Shown: in pieces, positions 24,369 through 33,159 of the stretch
Position numbering within the stretch: the stretch's first letter is position 1
Layout of the letters: each line of letters starts with the position of its first letter
Source: Gottfriedia sp002574545
GTDB lineage: Bacteria > Bacillota > Bacilli > Bacillales > Bacillaceae_G
Strand: one strand, 5' to 3'
NCBI GenBank assembly: GCA_052180195.1
Contig: CP197469.1
DNA length: 64,000 nt
Notes under the pieces: model-generated
What the model was told of the DNA's origin: nothing
What the model saw: only the letters and a program-made list of their open reading frames with translations
Databases searched by the model: none
Position numbers and translations under genes: made by a program

Positions 24369-24384
24369 TTGAAAGCGTTGAAAA
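24369..24384 (+). promoter_or_regulatory. cre-like site upstream of GNAT gene
   Basis: TTGAAAGCGTTGAAAA matches 14 of 16 cre positions but has lost the right-half C. It is 53 bp before the start codon; CcpA control is possible only. Confidence 0.35.
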
Positions 24385-24436
24385 CCTTACACTTGTTATA
24401 TAGAATATATTTTGGAGCAATTACGGAGGGATAATT

Positions 24437-24976
24437 ATGAAAATACGTTTATTAACTAAAGAAGATGCAGAAATCTATCTTAATATTCGTTTAGAAGGCT
24501 TAAAAGAGAATCCTGAAGTATTTATTACAACGATGGATGAAATACTTGATCAAGATGACCCTATTGAATACAAAGCAGAAATATTAGATAAAGATAAAAA
24601 TTATACGATTGGTGCATTTACTGACAAAGGTCAATTAATTGGAGTAGCAACTTTAAAAACATATGAAAAGGTTAAAGCAGAGCATAAAGGAAAAATTGAG
24701 TCTGTCTATGTTTCGACTAGCGCTAGAAAAATGGGGGCAGGCATTCTTCTAATTGAAGAAGCGATCCACTTAGCAAAAAGCTTAGGACTCGAACAACTTA
24801 CAGTTAATATCGTAGAAGGAAATGAAACAGCAAAAAAACTATATGAAAAACTAGGATTCAAAACATTTGCTAAAACCCCTAATAGTTTAAAATTAAACAA
24901 TGAATATTGGGACCAAGAACATATGATGCTTACACTAATGGCAGAAGATGCTGAAAATGCAGGGAAAGCGGGATAA
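24437..24976 (+). CDS. GNAT-family N-acetyltransferase
   Basis: The protein has 179 residues and one full GNAT domain. Motif A is IESVYVSTSARKMGAGILLI (about 84-103), with the acetyl-CoA loop R-K-M-G-A-G. The C-terminal motif AKKLYEKLGFKTF lies around residue 135. It should transfer an acetyl group to an unknown amine. ACGGAGGG precedes ATG 24437. It is monocistronic, with a long terminator shared with the convergent yfiY gene. Confidence 0.9.
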   Translation: MKIRLLTKEDAEIYLNIRLEGLKENPEVFITTMDEILDQDDPIEYKAEILDKDKNYTIGAFTDKGQLIGVATLKTYEKVKAEHKGKIESVYVSTSARKMGAGILLIEEAIHLAKSLGLEQLTVNIVEGNETAKKLYEKLGFKTFAKTPNSLKLNNEYWDQEHMMLTLMAEDAENAGKAG

Positions 24977-25012
24977 TCAAGCATTGTAGGGAAATATCGC
25001 GTCTTAAAATAA

Positions 25013-25066
25013 AAAAAGGTTTACCTAAATTGTCATTCAATCTGACAATAAAGGTAAACCTTTTTA
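25013..25066. terminator. Bidirectional terminator GNAT / yfiY
   Basis: AAAGGTTTACCT and AGGTAAACCTTT form a perfect 12-bp stem, continued by ATTGTC/GACAAT after an AA/AA bulge. A and T runs flank both sides. Confidence 0.93.
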
Positions 25067-25073
25067 AATTGTA

Positions 25074-26033
25074 TTATTTAGTAAAAGTCTTCTCAATATC
25101 ATCTAACATTAAATAAGCAGCCTTGATTCCACCTGCAGTGTTCCAAATTGTGTCACTTACTTTCATTACATGTCCGTTTTTAGAAGCATTTAATTTTTTA
25201 AATAAAGGATCTTCTGTAAATTCTTTTTCAAGCTGAGATCCAGACTCTTTACCGTCATCAAATGTAAAGTAGAATAGGTAGTCTCCATCCATCGCTGGAA
25301 TACGTTCTTTTGTTACACCTTTTTCAGCAAAATCTGGAGCATTTTGTTCTTCAGGACGTTGGAATCCTAATTGTTTAAGAATGACACCAGAGAATGTATC
25401 TTGGTGATAGATTCGTACATCTGCACCCATAAAACGTACCATTGAAATTTTTTGATTTACTTTATCGCCTAAATCAGCTTTTAGATCATCAACACGTTTT
25501 GTATAATCAGCTAATACTTTATTGCCTTGTTCTTCTTTGTTTAAAACTTTCGCATAGAATTTAAAGTTTTCTTGCCAATCTCCACGTAATGTTTCAGCGA
25601 AAACTGTTGGAGCAATAGCACTTAATTGTTCATACACTTTTTCTTGACGCATTTTATTACCGATGATTAAATCAGGTTTTAATCCAGCGATTTTCTCAAG
25701 GTTAACTTCACTTTCCAAACCTACAACTTCAACACCATCCATATCTTTAGAGATATGATCGTACCAAGGATTTCCTGACCATGATTTTACAGCACCAACT
25801 GGTTTTACACCTAATGCTAATAAAGCTTCAGTTCCTTCGTTTGTTAAAATAACGACTCTTTTTGGATTAACAGGAACTTTTGTCGTACCCATTGCATGCT
25901 CAATCGCAACTGTATTTGATTTTTTACTTTCTTTACTAGAAGCTTCATCTGATTTTTTAGTGCCACATGCACCTAATACCATAATTGCTGCAATAAATAG
26001 AGCAATTAGTGAAGAAAATTTTAGTTTTTTCAT
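25074..26033 (-). CDS. yfiY: Iron-siderophore-binding lipoprotein, YfiY-like
   Basis: The 319-residue protein has the lipobox LGAC (Cys at about residue 23) and a class III solute-binding fold. Similarity to Bacillus YfiY is visible in VILTNEGTEALLALGVKPVG, LKPDLIIGNKMR and IWNTAGG. YfiY binds schizokinen/arthrobactin-type hydroxamates in Bacillus subtilis. It is divergent from the permease genes yfiZ-yfhA, and a Fur box stands in front of it. GGGAG upstream on the minus strand supports the ATG at 26033. Confidence 0.92.
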   Translation of the reverse strand: MKKLKFSSLIALFIAAIMVLGACGTKKSDEASSKESKKSNTVAIEHAMGTTKVPVNPKRVVILTNEGTEALLALGVKPVGAVKSWSGNPWYDHISKDMDGVEVVGLESEVNLEKIAGLKPDLIIGNKMRQEKVYEQLSAIAPTVFAETLRGDWQENFKFYAKVLNKEEQGNKVLADYTKRVDDLKADLGDKVNQKISMVRFMGADVRIYHQDTFSGVILKQLGFQRPEEQNAPDFAEKGVTKERIPAMDGDYLFYFTFDDGKESGSQLEKEFTEDPLFKKLNASKNGHVMKVSDTIWNTAGGIKAAYLMLDDIEKTFTK

Positions 26034-26053
26034 AGAATGGTCTCCCTTTAGTT

Positions 26054-26073
26054 GATAATGATTATCATTTATC
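26054..26073. promoter_or_regulatory. Fur box 1 (yfiY side)
   Basis: GATAATGATTATCATTTATC is close to the 19-bp Fur consensus. It lies 21 bases before the yfiY start, so iron-loaded Fur should repress yfiY. Confidence 0.85.
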
Positions 26074-26123
26074 TTGATAAATAGTATTATAGATTAAGAA
26101 TTGATTAAAAGTCAATAAGAAAA

Positions 26124-26138
26124 TGAAAACCATTCTCA
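26124..26138. promoter_or_regulatory. Fur box 2 (permease side)
   Basis: TGAAAACCATTCTCA matches the 7-1-7 Fur consensus TGATAATNATTATCA at most positions. It lies 63 bp before the first permease gene. Confidence 0.65.
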
Positions 26139-26200
26139 TTGACTTGATAATTCACATCATTTAGACTAAAAGAAGAGAATAGAATAGTAGGAGATAAATA

Positions 26201-27202
26201 ATGCTTATTCATCCAAGATCAAGGGCTTTCTTATTAGTAGCTTGCATTTTATTATTAATAATTTGTTTTTTCTCTAGTATTTTACTAGGTTATACGGATA
26301 CAAGTTTTACAAGTTTAATCCATTCATTTACAAAATTTGATGGGTCTAATGAACAGTTAATTATTCAAAATGTTCGGGTTCCAAGAGCGATCATTGCTTC
26401 AATAGTAGGAGCAAGTTTAGCAATCGCTGGTTTATTTATGCAAGTATTAACTAAAAATCCTCTAGCATCACCGAGCGTTTTAGGAATTAACGCTGGTGCC
26501 TCGATGTTAATTGTACTTAGTATTACATTTTTTCATTTACAATCACCTAATGCGACTATATGGCTTTCATTTATAGGAGCTACATTATCAGCGATATTTG
26601 TATTTGGGTTAAGTTCAATAGGAAAAGACGGAGCGACACCATTGAAAATTACTTTAGCTGGTGTTTCAATTGCAGCTATGTTCAGCTCAGTAACCCAAGG
26701 CTTACTAGTAACGAATGAAGTGGCATTAGAGCAAGTACTATTTTGGCTAGCGGGTTCAGTACAAGGTCGTTCACTTGATTCTTTACAAATAGTACTTCCA
26801 TATATCGTGATAGCTTGGATGGTTTCACTTGCACTTGGTGGAAAGATTAATACATTTATGTTAGGAGAAGATGTATCAAGAGCTTTAGGGCAAAATACAG
26901 CTTTATTAAAAATGACTTTAGTTGTATTAGTTATCATTCTAGCAGGTGGTGCTGTAAGTATAGCAGGACCAATAGGATTAATTGGAATAATTGTTCCTCA
27001 AATCGTTAGAATGTTTGTTAAAAACGATTATCGTTGGATGATTCCATTTTGCGGTATTTTCGGAGCGATTTTACTTCTTTTAGCTGACGTAGGTTCACGT
27101 TATATTTTAATGCCAGAAGAAACGCCAGTTGGTATAATGACCGCAGTAATTGGTGCACCATTTTTTATATACTTAGCAAGAAAAGGCGGTACAGTAAAAT
27201 GA
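26201..27202 (+). CDS. yfiZ: FecCD-family iron-siderophore permease, YfiZ-like
   Basis: This 333-residue permease has about nine helices. FecCD motifs are NVRVPRAIIASIVGASLAIA (about 54-73), MQVLTKNPLASPSVLGINAG and GPIGLIGIIVPQIVRM near residue 258. It forms the membrane channel with YfhA and uses the ATPase encoded at 28256. TAGGAG precedes the ATG. It overlaps the next gene by 4 bp. Gene order is the same as in Bacillus yfiZ-yfhA, with the ATPase added. Confidence 0.9.
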   Translation: MLIHPRSRAFLLVACILLLIICFFSSILLGYTDTSFTSLIHSFTKFDGSNEQLIIQNVRVPRAIIASIVGASLAIAGLFMQVLTKNPLASPSVLGINAGASMLIVLSITFFHLQSPNATIWLSFIGATLSAIFVFGLSSIGKDGATPLKITLAGVSIAAMFSSVTQGLLVTNEVALEQVLFWLAGSVQGRSLDSLQIVLPYIVIAWMVSLALGGKINTFMLGEDVSRALGQNTALLKMTLVVLVIILAGGAVSIAGPIGLIGIIVPQIVRMFVKNDYRWMIPFCGIFGAILLLLADVGSRYILMPEETPVGIMTAVIGAPFFIYLARKGGTVK

Positions 27203-28251
27203 GCATGATCAAAGTAAGAAACAAGTACTTTTCACAACTTTTTAATAAACGATCATTTTCCGTTTTAATCATTGCACTTCTTTTACTGATCAGTTCATTT
27301 ATCGTCAGCTTAACGCTAGGTGATCGTTATATCTCTGTTCCAAAAGTATTATCTGTTATTTTTGGTGAAGGGGAAAAAATAGATGAATTATTTATTCAAG
27401 CATTTCGAATGCCACGAATCATCATTGCCATTTTTGCTGGGATTTCTTTAGCGATCGCCGGAGCGATTCTTCAAGGGTTAGTTAGAAATCCATTAGCCTC
27501 TCCAGATATTCTTGGGATAACTGGTGGAGCAGGAGCTACCGTTGTTTTATTTTTAGCCATTTTTAGTAATGATCGTACGAATCAATTAACAGTCAGTATA
27601 AAATGGCTACCATTAGCGGCATTTATCGGTGCTATTATCAGTTTAGTATTTGTTTATGCTTTTGCTTATAAGGATGGGGAATTAAAGCCATTAAGATTAG
27701 TTTTAGTAGGAGTTGGATTTTCAGCACTAGCTCAGGCCACAACTTCATTCTTTATGATTATTGGACCTATTTTTAGAGCGACTGAAGCAAATATGTGGTT
27801 AACAGGAAGCGTTTATGGAGCGAACTGGGAGCAGGTTAAAATCATTACAGTCTGGACACTTGTTTTTATCGTGTTAGCTTTATCGTTTATTAGACATATC
27901 AATACACAACAACTTGGAGATGAAGTTTCAACAAGCTTAGGAGTTCAAGTAGAAAAAAATCGCTTAATTTTGTTATTTATAAGTACAGCATTAGTAGCTG
28001 GTGCAGTTGCATTTGCAGGAGCAATCGCATTTGTTGGATTAATTGCACCTCATATTGCTCGGAAAATAGTTGGTGCTTCTTACGGTGCATTGATTCCCTT
28101 ATCCGGAATAATCGGTGCAATCATGGTATTAGTGGCTGATACAATTGGAAGAACGGTGTTTAGTCCCATCCAAATACCTGCGGGTGTCTTTACTGCCGTA
28201 ATTGGTGCACCATATTTTATCTATTTATTATTTAAGACTGGAAAAAGGTGA
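27199..28251 (+). CDS. yfhA: FecCD-family iron-siderophore permease, YfhA-like
   Basis: This is the 350-residue partner permease. It contains FRMPRIIIAIFAGISLAIAG and LVRNPLASPDILGITGGAGA near residues 73-115, and AFVGLIAPHIARKIVG near residue 280, which holds the coupling helix for the ATPase. The ATG overlaps the yfiZ stop by 4 bp (ATGA), so translation is coupled. The ATPase gene starts four bases after its stop. Confidence 0.9.
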   Translation: MSMIKVRNKYFSQLFNKRSFSVLIIALLLLISSFIVSLTLGDRYISVPKVLSVIFGEGEKIDELFIQAFRMPRIIIAIFAGISLAIAGAILQGLVRNPLASPDILGITGGAGATVVLFLAIFSNDRTNQLTVSIKWLPLAAFIGAIISLVFVYAFAYKDGELKPLRLVLVGVGFSALAQATTSFFMIIGPIFRATEANMWLTGSVYGANWEQVKIITVWTLVFIVLALSFIRHINTQQLGDEVSTSLGVQVEKNRLILLFISTALVAGAVAFAGAIAFVGLIAPHIARKIVGASYGALIPLSGIIGAIMVLVADTIGRTVFSPIQIPAGVFTAVIGAPYFIYLLFKTGKR

Positions 28252-28255
28252 TGAG

Positions 28256-29056
28256 ATGTCAACGAGCGCAATCGAAACAGAAAAATTAACGTTATCATAT
28301 GAGGATCGTACAATTATAAACGAATTAAATTTTCAAGTTCCAAAAGGGAAAATCACAGTCTTAATTGGGGCCAATGGGTGCGGAAAATCAACATTACTTC
28401 GTTCACTTGCAAGATTACTTCAACCTAAAAGCGGAACCATCTTACTTGATGGTAAAGAAATAAGTAAGCGACCTACAAAGGAAATTGCACGTAATCTTTC
28501 AATACTTCCTCAAAGCCCTGTTGCACCAGAAGGTTTAACCGTTTTTCAATTAGTAAAACAAGGAAGATATCCTTATCAAACTTGGTTAAAACAATGGTCA
28601 AAGGAAGATGAAGAGAAAGTAAATAATGCTTTAAAAATTACAAATATGTATGAATTAAAGGATCAATTAGTCGATTCATTATCTGGTGGTCAACGTCAAC
28701 GTGCTTGGATTGCGATGACATTGGCTCAAGATACGGATACAATTTTATTGGATGAGCCAACAACATATTTGGACTTAACACATCAAATCGAAATTTTAGA
28801 CTTACTTTACGAATTGAATGAAAAAGAACAGCGTACAATTGTTATGGTATTACATGATATAAACCTAGCATGTCGTTATGCACACAATGTTGTCGCGATT
28901 TCAAATGGCGAAGTTTACGCACAAGGAGACCCAGAAAAAATCATTAATCAGAACTTAATCTGTGATGTTTTTTGTATGAACTGTGATATCGTGAAGGATC
29001 CATTATTCGGAACGCCACTTTGCATACCTCATGGACGAGGTAGAAAAATAATTTAA
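28256..29056 (+). CDS. Iron-siderophore ABC transporter ATPase
   Basis: The 266-residue ATPase has Walker A GANGCGKST (about residues 38-46), Q-loop LPQSP, signature LSGGQRQRAW (about 142), Walker B TILLDEPTTYLDL and the H-loop His in VLHDIN. It powers yfiZ-yfhA. It resembles YusV/FhuC. I chose ATG 28256 (GGTGATGAG in front); the frame extends to 28202 but that part only overlaps yfhA. In Bacillus subtilis the YfiYZ/YfhA system borrows the distant YusV, so linkage here makes the cassette complete. Confidence 0.93.
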   Translation: MSTSAIETEKLTLSYEDRTIINELNFQVPKGKITVLIGANGCGKSTLLRSLARLLQPKSGTILLDGKEISKRPTKEIARNLSILPQSPVAPEGLTVFQLVKQGRYPYQTWLKQWSKEDEEKVNNALKITNMYELKDQLVDSLSGGQRQRAWIAMTLAQDTDTILLDEPTTYLDLTHQIEILDLLYELNEKEQRTIVMVLHDINLACRYAHNVVAISNGEVYAQGDPEKIINQNLICDVFCMNCDIVKDPLFGTPLCIPHGRGRKII

Positions 29057-29066
29057 TCAATTTAAA

Positions 29067-29096
29067 AAAGGTGTCCTTAAATAGGGCACCTTTCAT
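29067..29096 (+). terminator. Terminator of siderophore permease operon
   Basis: AAAGGTGTCC and GGGCACCTTT enclose TTAAATA. Confidence 0.85.
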
Positions 29097-29174
29097 TTAG
29101 TAAGAATCGAACAAATATAAGTAAAGAGGAGAAGGGGTAAGTCAAAACTTTTTCTACTCACTTTATGCAAAATA

Positions 29175-29594
29175 TTATCCGATTACTCGTAATTGTACAT
29201 CCATATTACCTTTAGTTGCCTTTGAATATGGGCAAACGCCGTGGGCTGCTTTTACTAGTTCTACAGCTACTTCTGTTGGAACACCTTGTACTTTTACATC
29301 AAGTTGAGCAGCTAATTTGAATCCACCATCAGCAGGGTCTTTACCGATTGTTATGTTTGCAGTTACTGATGTCGATTCTAGTTTAATTTTTTGATTACGA
29401 GCTACTAAATTTAAAGCACTGTCAAAGCAAGCAGAATAGCCAGCAGCAAAAAGTTGTTCTGGATTTGTTGCTCCACCGGGTCCGCCTAGTTCGACTGGTG
29501 GTTTCAGTGATAAATTAATAAAATCATCTGATGAAATAACTCTTCCGTCTCGTCCACCTGTTGCAGTTGCTGTAGCAGTATATAATTTTTCCAT
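29175..29594 (-). CDS. ohr: Organic hydroperoxide resistance protein (OsmC/Ohr family)
   Basis: The 139-residue protein has the two catalytic Cys of Ohr: AAGYSACFDSAL (about residues 50-61) and AHGVCPYSKA (about residues 115-124). The partner Arg is in GGRDGRVISSD near the N-terminus. Ohr reduces organic and fatty-acid hydroperoxides with lipoyl-protein electrons. It lies 26 bp downstream of ohrR on the same strand, so it is co-transcribed with or adjacent to its own repressor. Confidence 0.95.
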   Translation of the reverse strand: MEKLYTATATATGGRDGRVISSDDFINLSLKPPVELGGPGGATNPEQLFAAGYSACFDSALNLVARNQKIKLESTSVTANITIGKDPADGGFKLAAQLDVKVQGVPTEVAVELVKAAHGVCPYSKATKGNMDVQLRVIG

Positions 29595-29620
29595 TACGAT
29601 CTCTCCTTAATATAAATTAT

Positions 29621-30073
29621 CTATTTCTTATTTTCATTTGCAGTTTGAACTTTTTTTAATAATGCTTTTGTTTGGTTTAATAATGTTAAAATTTCCTCTT
29701 GAGTAGCATCGCTTTCCTCGAAAAACTTCTCCGGTATACAGTAAGCTTTTTCTTTTAATTTAGTTCCTTCTTCAGTTAATGTAATAAATACTTTTCTCTC
29801 ATCACTTGAATCACGTTTACGGAAAATAAGGCCCGCAGATTCCATTCTTTTAAGCATTGGTGTAAGAGTTCCAGAGTCTAAAAAAAGAGTCTCCCCAAGT
29901 TCTTTCACAGTTTGTTGGTCCTTCTCCCAAAGTGAAAGCAATGCAAGATATTGTGGATATGTTATGCCGATCTCATCTAAGATTGGCCGATATAATTTAG
30001 TAATCTCCCGGGAACATGCATAAATTGAAAAACATAATTGATTTTCAAGCAAAAGCTTATTTTCTTTATTCAT
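29621..30073 (-). CDS. ohrR: OhrR, MarR-family peroxide-sensing repressor
   Basis: The 150-residue MarR-type protein has the redox-sensing Cys in LENQLCFSIYACSREITKLY (first Cys about residue 14), a winged helix with TPMLKRMESAGLIFRKRD (about 73-90) and a C-terminal dimer helix. In Bacillus OhrR the N-terminal Cys is oxidised by organic peroxides and releases the DNA. The neighbouring ohr gene is the expected target. A palindrome at 30095-30111 in front of the gene is a candidate operator. The start is ATG 30073. Confidence 0.93.
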   Translation of the reverse strand: MNKENKLLLENQLCFSIYACSREITKLYRPILDEIGITYPQYLALLSLWEKDQQTVKELGETLFLDSGTLTPMLKRMESAGLIFRKRDSSDERKVFITLTEEGTKLKEKAYCIPEKFFEESDATQEEILTLLNQTKALLKKVQTANENKK

Positions 30074-30094
30074 TTAATCAACATCCTTTTATAT

Positions 30095-30111
30095 TAGTTG
30101 TGCACAATTTA
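30095..30111. promoter_or_regulatory. Candidate OhrR operator
   Basis: A TTGTGCACAA palindrome (30098-30107) is flanked by ATTAG and TTTAAT, similar in composition to TACAATTnAATTGTA-type OhrR sites. It lies 22-38 bp before the ohrR start. Confidence 0.45.
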
Positions 30112-30235
30112 ATATGACACAATAATAATTCATAAGAAATAGTTTTGCAAGCAATAATAATTATTATTTTTTACCAATTTATTTATTTTCATTATTAATT
30201 GAATAGGTTTGAAGTAGGCTTATTCACAATAAAAA

Positions 30236-30268
30236 AGCCAGTCAATGTTCATTACATTAACTGGCTAT
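30236..30268 (-). terminator. mprF terminator
   Basis: AGCCAGTCAATG and CATTAACTGGCT enclose a 6-7-base loop; on the minus strand a T run follows. Confidence 0.85.
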
Positions 30269-30272
30269 CTAT

Positions 30273-32795
30273 TTAATTTTTTCTAGACCTAGAAATTAAT
30301 GAAGTTATTTGTAGCATTGTAATTGGTAATGATGTCTTTTTATGATAGGCCAAAAACTTCGGCGTCCAAGAATTAACATATTTTTCTTTAAAACTTCTTA
30401 AACCTTGAAAGTGATATAAAAATTGTCCATATTGATAAATTTGCGCAGCAATTTTCTCACTTGTAAATGAAAATTTAGATATACCAACATTTGCTAAAGG
30501 TGTCATACCAACATTAAAATAATGAAAATTTCTAGTCTTAAACCATTCAATTAAGTTAACAAACATATAGTCCATAATTCCTTTTGGAGCGTCAACTCTA
30601 TGACGCATTAAATCAATTGAAATCGTATGCTCATTATAGTTCGGCATAATCGATGCAAAAGCAATCATTTTATCTTCATTATTTTTAATAATCGCTACAG
30701 GCGCAAGTTTGATATAATCCTCATCAAAATAGCCAAGCGAAAACCCTTTTTCCTTACGTCCTTTCAGCCACTCTTGTGATAAATTCTTTAATTCAGTAAA
30801 GAACTCATTTGAAAAAGGTGGTTCAATCATTTCAAAACTATATTCTTCGCGTTCAAACTTATTATAGAGTGCCCGTATACCTTTATTATGTTTTCCTGAT
30901 AAAGAGAATGTTGAAATATCAGTGAATCCTTCTTCACCAAGTTTAAAGAAATCAAATCCGTTTTCATGTAGATAAGATAGTGAATTCGAGTTTACTTGGT
31001 AGAAGACAAGTGTATACCCAAATTGATCAGCATAATTTAATAATTCCTCAATAGCAGGATATAAACGAGATTTATCACCAACCGGATCACCTAAAATAAC
31101 TAATTTGTCTGCATATGGCTGAAAAATAAATAATACAGTCTCATCTTGAGCCCAAAATAAATATTTATCATGTAAAAAAACCAAATGTGAAAGCTCTGTG
31201 CCACCATACTGATTAAAATGTTCTTTTATTTTTTCTTCTTGATCCTTCGTATTAATAAATTCAAATTGTTTTCTTTTCACTTTAAAAAATGCGATATAAA
31301 AAAATAGTAAAGCAGCTGCAAAACCAAGAACTGCACTAATAACGATATCCCTCGAATTAACAAGTATATAAGGTAAATATTTAGCAGGTATTTTGACATT
31401 TGTTTGAGGTAGATTGATATAAGCAATAAGTAAATAACTACCTAAAAAGAAGAATAAAATAAAATTATCAACAATAAGCTTACCCCATGTTAAAACAAAG
31501 CTTTCTCTATAAAATTGTTTTTTTGAAATAAATAATATAAATGCAACTACTAATACAAAGAGGGCTTCTTCATAATCTAATCCTTTAGAATACGTTGTAA
31601 CTGCCCCAACAATTAGCATAAATAGCGTAATATACCATGCTCTTTTATCTTTATAATCAATTCCACGTGAGAGTCCTAACAATGTAAAGCCTGCTGTGAC
31701 TGAAATTAAATGTGAAATATTAATAATTGTTGAAGGTAAAATTAAATTTAAAAGACTAATTCTTAAAAGCATGCTTGGAACAGCAGCCGAAACTAATAGA
31801 ATAACGCCAGATAAAAATACTAAAATCGTTAAAAGTTTATGCCCTAAATAGGTTGAAATTTGATTTGGAATATTATTAAATGATTGATTTATTTTATTCC
31901 ATAATAATTTAAGAGCTAAAATAATACCGCAAGCAAACGGGAAAAAGAAATAACTGAAACGATAAATTAACAAAACAAGAAGTGTCGTTTCCTTGTCGAT
32001 TCCAAAGTATGTAAAACCTAATAAGAAAATAAAGTCAAAAGATCCAAGTCCCCCTGGAATCATACTTAAAAGTGCTGCAACAGACGCTACTAAAAAAACA
32101 GGTAATACCTCTATGATTGAAATGTCGATCTGTAAAAATAAACAAATGAAGTAGATGAATAATAAAATAAAAGTCCATTCACATAAGGAAATGACAACTA
32201 GTGAAAACATATATTTAGCGGAAAAATTCTCCGAGAAAAAATTACGTTTTAAATAAACGATTAAAAACATAACCGGGAAATAACAAATTGCAATGATTAT
32301 AGCGATATATAAATACTTATATTCATTTAAAAATGATAAATCAAATATTCCAGTAAATAAAACTAAGCTCAATATCGATAATCCAGAAAGTAAGAATATT
32401 GTTACACTACTCACTGCTTTCACAATTTCGGGTCCGCTTCGATCTTTTCGATAAAATAGAGTTCGAATGGTCGTACCTGCAACCCCACCTAGACCAATTA
32501 GGTTTGAGGAAGTATTTGCTAGCCAAGCTACCATTAAAGTTTTTCGAAAACTGAAATCTAATTTTAATAGTCTTACAAGTACGAAGTCATATAAAAACAT
32601 CGGAGATACGGCTAAAATACCTAATGCAAAAATTAAAAGATACTGAATTAATGTAAGAGACTCCATATAGTTAAAGAACATTTTAAAATCGAAATTTAAA
32701 AGTACGTTTTTTCCAACATAGATGAATGTAACAAGTAATATTGAAATGAAAAATAGTTTAAATAAACCTACTTTACTAATCCGAATCTTATTCAT
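30273..32795 (-). CDS. mprF: Phosphatidylglycerol lysyltransferase/flippase MprF
   Basis: The 840-residue protein has an N-terminal polytopic region of about 13-14 helices (residues 1-505) and a soluble C-terminal domain of about 320 residues with the DUF2156/GNAT-like fold. Motifs include GLGSFDFIFLLGFTYFG in the flippase and VILGDPVGDKSR plus FKLGEEGFTD in the synthase. It transfers Lys (or Ala) from tRNA to phosphatidylglycerol and moves the product to the outer leaflet, giving resistance to cationic peptides and to daptomycin-like agents. In Bacillus subtilis mprF (yfiX) is next to yfiY; here ohr and ohrR lie between. The protein looks complete. Confidence 0.95.
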   Translation of the reverse strand: MNKIRISKVGLFKLFFISILLVTFIYVGKNVLLNFDFKMFFNYMESLTLIQYLLIFALGILAVSPMFLYDFVLVRLLKLDFSFRKTLMVAWLANTSSNLIGLGGVAGTTIRTLFYRKDRSGPEIVKAVSSVTIFLLSGLSILSLVLFTGIFDLSFLNEYKYLYIAIIIAICYFPVMFLIVYLKRNFFSENFSAKYMFSLVVISLCEWTFILLFIYFICLFLQIDISIIEVLPVFLVASVAALLSMIPGGLGSFDFIFLLGFTYFGIDKETTLLVLLIYRFSYFFFPFACGIILALKLLWNKINQSFNNIPNQISTYLGHKLLTILVFLSGVILLVSAAVPSMLLRISLLNLILPSTIINISHLISVTAGFTLLGLSRGIDYKDKRAWYITLFMLIVGAVTTYSKGLDYEEALFVLVVAFILFISKKQFYRESFVLTWGKLIVDNFILFFFLGSYLLIAYINLPQTNVKIPAKYLPYILVNSRDIVISAVLGFAAALLFFYIAFFKVKRKQFEFINTKDQEEKIKEHFNQYGGTELSHLVFLHDKYLFWAQDETVLFIFQPYADKLVILGDPVGDKSRLYPAIEELLNYADQFGYTLVFYQVNSNSLSYLHENGFDFFKLGEEGFTDISTFSLSGKHNKGIRALYNKFEREEYSFEMIEPPFSNEFFTELKNLSQEWLKGRKEKGFSLGYFDEDYIKLAPVAIIKNNEDKMIAFASIMPNYNEHTISIDLMRHRVDAPKGIMDYMFVNLIEWFKTRNFHYFNVGMTPLANVGISKFSFTSEKIAAQIYQYGQFLYHFQGLRSFKEKYVNSWTPKFLAYHKKTSLPITMLQITSLISRSRKN

Positions 32796-33159
32796 AAGAC
32801 ACTCCTGAAATTAATATTCAACAAAAATAATCGTATTAACTTTAGTATTCCATATTATTCCACTATTTAACAAGAAGAATATGAACGTTTTATGTAAAAT
32901 TTGGAACTTATTATTTTGAAGATAAAAAGTTAATTAGATTTTAATTTTCAGGACTATTTTGTGATTAGTATTTAATTGGAAGTATGACTTCGATTTCCAC
33001 TAATAGTGAAAGTGTATTCGATCATCGAGCATTGTATAAATTGAAAGGTAATGTGTAAAGAATAAATTGTGAACGCCATTAAGAGAGTAAGAATGAAGTA
33101 GTTTAAGTTAACATACATTTGATGATAATGTTACGGAATTTTTCAAGGGGGAATTATAA
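32796..33159. other. Divergent promoter region mprF / yerD
   Basis: This 364-bp AT-rich region separates two divergent genes and must hold both promoters. I see only a small hairpin (TTTCCACT-AAT-AGTGAAA near 32995-33015) and no coding frame or known RNA. Confidence 0.5.
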
